Shown here piece by piece: positions 61,778 to 64,000 of a DNA stretch of 64,000 nucleotides (its first letter is position 1; each line of letters opens with the position of its first letter). Origin of the DNA: Paenibacillus farraposensis (lineage in GTDB: Bacteria; Bacillota; Bacilli; Paenibacillales; Paenibacillaceae). The notes below the pieces were generated by a model. The model did no database searches. It was not told the DNA's origin and saw nothing but the letters and a program-made list of their open reading frames with translations. The stretch lies in assembly GCF_020736845.1 (NCBI RefSeq), contig NZ_JAFFQR010000029.1, positions 1 to 64,000 on the forward strand, read 5' to 3'. The position numbers and the translations under genes are program-made.

Positions 61778-62695
61778 TTGAACGAATCCATTATTGAAAC
61801 GAAAGGTCTCAGTAAAATATACAAAGGCCGTGTTGCAGTTAATCAATTGGACCTGAAAATAGGACGTGGAGATATTTATGGCTTTCTGGGCCCGAACGGA
61901 GCGGGCAAAACGACAACGATCCGAATGCTGCTCGGACTCATTCGCCCGACCCGCGGAACGATTCACATATTCGGACAGGATATTCGCAGACATAAGCTCG
62001 ATATTTTGCGTAAAGTCGGCTCCTTGGTAGAATATCCTTCGTATTACGGTCATTTGAATGCAGTCGAAAATCTGGAGGCAATTCGCCGCATTTTGAATGT
62101 GCCCAAAGCGAACATTGCGGAAGTATTGGAGGTCGTCCGGCTGACCAAGCATGCCAAACGTCCGGTCAAAGGCTACTCGCTGGGAATGAAGCAGAGACTG
62201 GGCATTGCAGCTGCGCTGCTGGGGAATCCTGAAGTGCTTATTCTGGATGAGCCTACCAATGGTCTGGACCCGGAGGGCATTCAGGAAATGCGTGAACTGA
62301 TTCGCTCGATGCCCAAGGAACGGGGGATCACCGTCCTGGTATCCAGCCACTTGCTGAGCGAAATTGAGCAGATGGCCAGTACCGTCGGTATTATCCGTGA
62401 AGGAGAACTGGTCTTCCAAAATACAATTCACAATCTCCGTCAGGAATCCTCAGGAGGAATTCGTATCGTAGTATCGGAGCCGGAGGGCGCTCAGCTGATT
62501 GCACGTGAGCAGGGGTACCATTCGGTAAAGAACGGGGCTGCGCTTGATTTTGAAAACATGAACGATGCGGCTGTTGCGCTACTGATCAGAAGATTGGTCG
62601 AAAACACGCATGCTGTGTATCGTGTGGAGGAACGCCGCAAATCGCTGGAGGATATGTTTATGCAAGTGGTAGGCAAGGGAGGGGGCTCCCTATGA
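61778..62695 (+). CDS. ABC exporter ATPase (bacitracin/lantibiotic-resistance type)
   Basis: This 305-residue ATPase resembles BcrA-type subunits. Walker A is GPNGAGKTTTIRM, signature SLGMKQRLGIAAALLG, Walker B VLILDEPTNGLDPE, and His switch LVSSHLLSEIE. TTG at 61778 with GAGGTGAGG just upstream is the likely start; GTG at 61769 overlaps that site. Its permease gene overlaps the stop by four bases (ATGA). With the two-component system upstream the set looks like a peptide-antibiotic sensing and export module. Confidence 0.9.
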   Translation: MNESIIETKGLSKIYKGRVAVNQLDLKIGRGDIYGFLGPNGAGKTTTIRMLLGLIRPTRGTIHIFGQDIRRHKLDILRKVGSLVEYPSYYGHLNAVENLEAIRRILNVPKANIAEVLEVVRLTKHAKRPVKGYSLGMKQRLGIAAALLGNPEVLILDEPTNGLDPEGIQEMRELIRSMPKERGITVLVSSHLLSEIEQMASTVGIIREGELVFQNTIHNLRQESSGGIRIVVSEPEGAQLIAREQGYHSVKNGAALDFENMNDAAVALLIRRLVENTHAVYRVEERRKSLEDMFMQVVGKGGGSL

Positions 62696-63408
62696 TGCTG
62701 CGAGCGCTGACTGCGGATCTGCTCAAAGCGCGGAGAAAAGGAATCTGGTTCCTGGTATTCCTGGGTCCCCTGGGGTTGGTGGCGATGCAGGCGCTAAACT
62801 TCGGACTCCGCTATGACTATCTGATTCCGCGCAACAAAGGCCGTTTGTGGGAAGCCTTGATGGGCAACATCGCTATGTTTGTTCCCCTTGCGGTGGTGCT
62901 GGGGGCCACCATGGTTGCTTCCATGCTGGCGAATGTGGAGCATTCATCCAACTCCTGGAAGCAGCTGCTGGCTTTGCCTATATCGAAATTCAGTGTGTAT
63001 ATGGCAAAGCTGATGTTGGCTATCGGTATGCTGTGCGTATCCTGTCTGCTCCTGACGATTGGAGCGTGGGGGCTGGGAATGCTCCTTGGCTTTGGGGGAG
63101 AGCCAGTACCGGTAGGCGAATTGCTGCGGATCGGGTTTTGGCCCCTGAGCGGCGCGTTGCCCATACTCGTACTGCTGTTGTGGCTAACAGTCACGTTCCA
63201 AAATCAGGCGCTGCCTGTAACACTGGGCATTACGCTGGGCATCGGCAGCATGTTTGCCTCACAGCTGTCTGAATGGTTTCCGCTAGCTTGGCCGCAATTC
63301 GCATGGATTGCGCCGCATGCGTGGGTATTTGCGTCCGTCGGATGTGGGACGGGAATTCTTCTCAGCCTGCTGACAGCGGCCCATTTTAGCCGAAAGGATG
63401 TGGCGTAA
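62692..63408 (+). CDS. ABC exporter permease subunit (first)
   Basis: This 238-residue membrane protein has about six hydrophobic segments and the ABC2-type layout of lantibiotic-immunity permeases: LLKARRKGIWFLVFLGPLGL, then SNSWKQLLALPISKFSVYMA, a segment characteristic of BcrB/SpaE/MutE-like proteins. It overlaps the ATPase stop by four bases and the next permease start by one (TAATG). Confidence 0.87.
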   Translation: MMLRALTADLLKARRKGIWFLVFLGPLGLVAMQALNFGLRYDYLIPRNKGRLWEALMGNIAMFVPLAVVLGATMVASMLANVEHSSNSWKQLLALPISKFSVYMAKLMLAIGMLCVSCLLLTIGAWGLGMLLGFGGEPVPVGELLRIGFWPLSGALPILVLLLWLTVTFQNQALPVTLGITLGIGSMFASQLSEWFPLAWPQFAWIAPHAWVFASVGCGTGILLSLLTAAHFSRKDVA

Positions 63409-64000
63409 TGTTCGGAGGATATATACGGCTGCTTGCTGTCGAACGGATAAAAATGGCTAAATCGCCCGTCTGGCTGCTTGTGCTCATCAGCCCGGCGGTT
63501 GCCGTTCTGATTGGTCTGCTGGCAAACCCCGCAGGAAATTGGGTGGCGCTGTTGTCCGCCATGCTTATAATACATGCGCTGCTATTCATGCCGATGCTGA
63601 CCGCCGTGTTTGCATCCCTGGTCTGCCGATTCGAGCATGGAGGCGGCGGCTGGAAGCAGCTGTTGTCACTGCCATTATCCCGCACCAGTCTGTACGCAGC
63701 CAAGCTGACGATCATCATGGCCTTGGTCGGATTGACCCAGCTCTTGTTCGGGGCGTCGCTGCTGGGTATTGGAGCGATGCGGGACATGAGCGGACCGATT
63801 CCTTGGACCGTGATTGTCCAAAGTCTGCTCGCAGGCTGGGCGGCCTGTCTGCCGATGGCTGCGCTGCAGCTCATGGTGTCCTTCCTGTGGTCCAGCTTTG
63901 CCGCGCCGCTTGCTTTGAATTTTGTCTTCACTGTACCGAATATGCTGATCGCCAACTCCCAGACATACGCTCCATACTATCCGTGGGTACAGCCTTTACT
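63408..64000 (+). CDS. ABC exporter permease subunit (second), partial at window end
   Basis: An open frame of 197 codons begins at ATG 63408 (overlapping the previous stop) and runs off the window. It encodes a second ABC2-type permease (RLLAVERIKMAKSPVWLLVL, then GGGWKQLLSLPLSRTSLYAA), paralogous to the first. This gives the classic ATPase-permease-permease arrangement of immunity transporters such as SpaFEG. Confidence 0.85.
   Translation, partial: MFGGYIRLLAVERIKMAKSPVWLLVLISPAVAVLIGLLANPAGNWVALLSAMLIIHALLFMPMLTAVFASLVCRFEHGGGGWKQLLSLPLSRTSLYAAKLTIIMALVGLTQLLFGASLLGIGAMRDMSGPIPWTVIVQSLLAGWAACLPMAALQLMVSFLWSSFAAPLALNFVFTVPNMLIANSQTYAPYYPWVQPL

Overview
The window looks like a chromosomal segment of a Paenibacillus of the P. 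polymyxa group. The basis is moderate GC, strong AGGAGG-type ribosome binding sites with ATG, GTG and TTG starts, U-tract hairpin terminators, and gene families typical of the genus: YesM-type kinases with AraC-type regulators, Big_2 proteins, a copper-amine-oxidase-like 'stalk' fused to GH18, and DUF5317 beside GGDEF/HD-GYP. Species is inferred from gene content only. I saw no prophage, CRISPR array, transposase or tRNA gene.

Layout. 1-110: 3' end of an rRNA operon (5S rRNA and terminator). 249-9370: a decaying zone. An intact sugar-binding lipoprotein and a YesM/AraC two-component system flank a wrecked permease pair. A LysR gene and a ubiX gene truncate each other at one junction, leaving ubiD and its small partner intact. 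A beta-lactamase-like remnant follows. 9544-11880: secreted nine-repeat Big_2 protein. 12005-13905 (minus): L-serine dehydratase operon behind a tandem glycine riboswitch and terminator. 14116-15765: secreted OB-fold plus amidotransferase-like protein. 16081-19160 (minus): glnQHMP-type amino-acid ABC transporter. 19946-24300 (minus): LPXTG adhesin and a class D-like sortase. 24654-30071: AraC regulator, DUF445 protein, nitroreductase and stalk-GH18 protein. 30105-32627 (minus): copper genes ycnJ-ycnI. 32829-35613 (minus): DUF5317 gene, a 31-residue membrane peptide missed by length cut-offs, and a GGDEF/HD-GYP protein. 35820-40381: MFS transporter, then csoR-copZ-copA with two CsoR-type palindromes. 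41577-46300 (minus): thiamine/precursor ABC operon under a TPP riboswitch, interrupted by a palindromic noncoding insertion. 46541-53274: secreted 3'-nucleotidase/cyclic phosphodiesterase, EAL protein, and a three-gene oxidoreductase operon behind a 49-bp dyad. 53430-59464: an unrecognised protein, two GH13 enzymes and a PdaA-type deacetylase. 59614-64000: an OmpR/HisKA two-component system followed by a three-gene ABC transporter cut by the window edge.

How the genes work together. Several units are complete regulatory circuits: riboswitch plus terminator for serine dehydratase and for thiamine transport, CsoR with its own targets, adhesin with sortase, and a two-component system with the ABC exporter it probably controls. 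The most unusual points are the paired-truncation pseudogenes of the first 9.4 kb, the hairpin-pair insertion inside the thiamine operon, the long dyad at 50174-50222, the 31-residue peptide, and helically phased TTAAAC repeats between the kinase and ABC genes at the right end.
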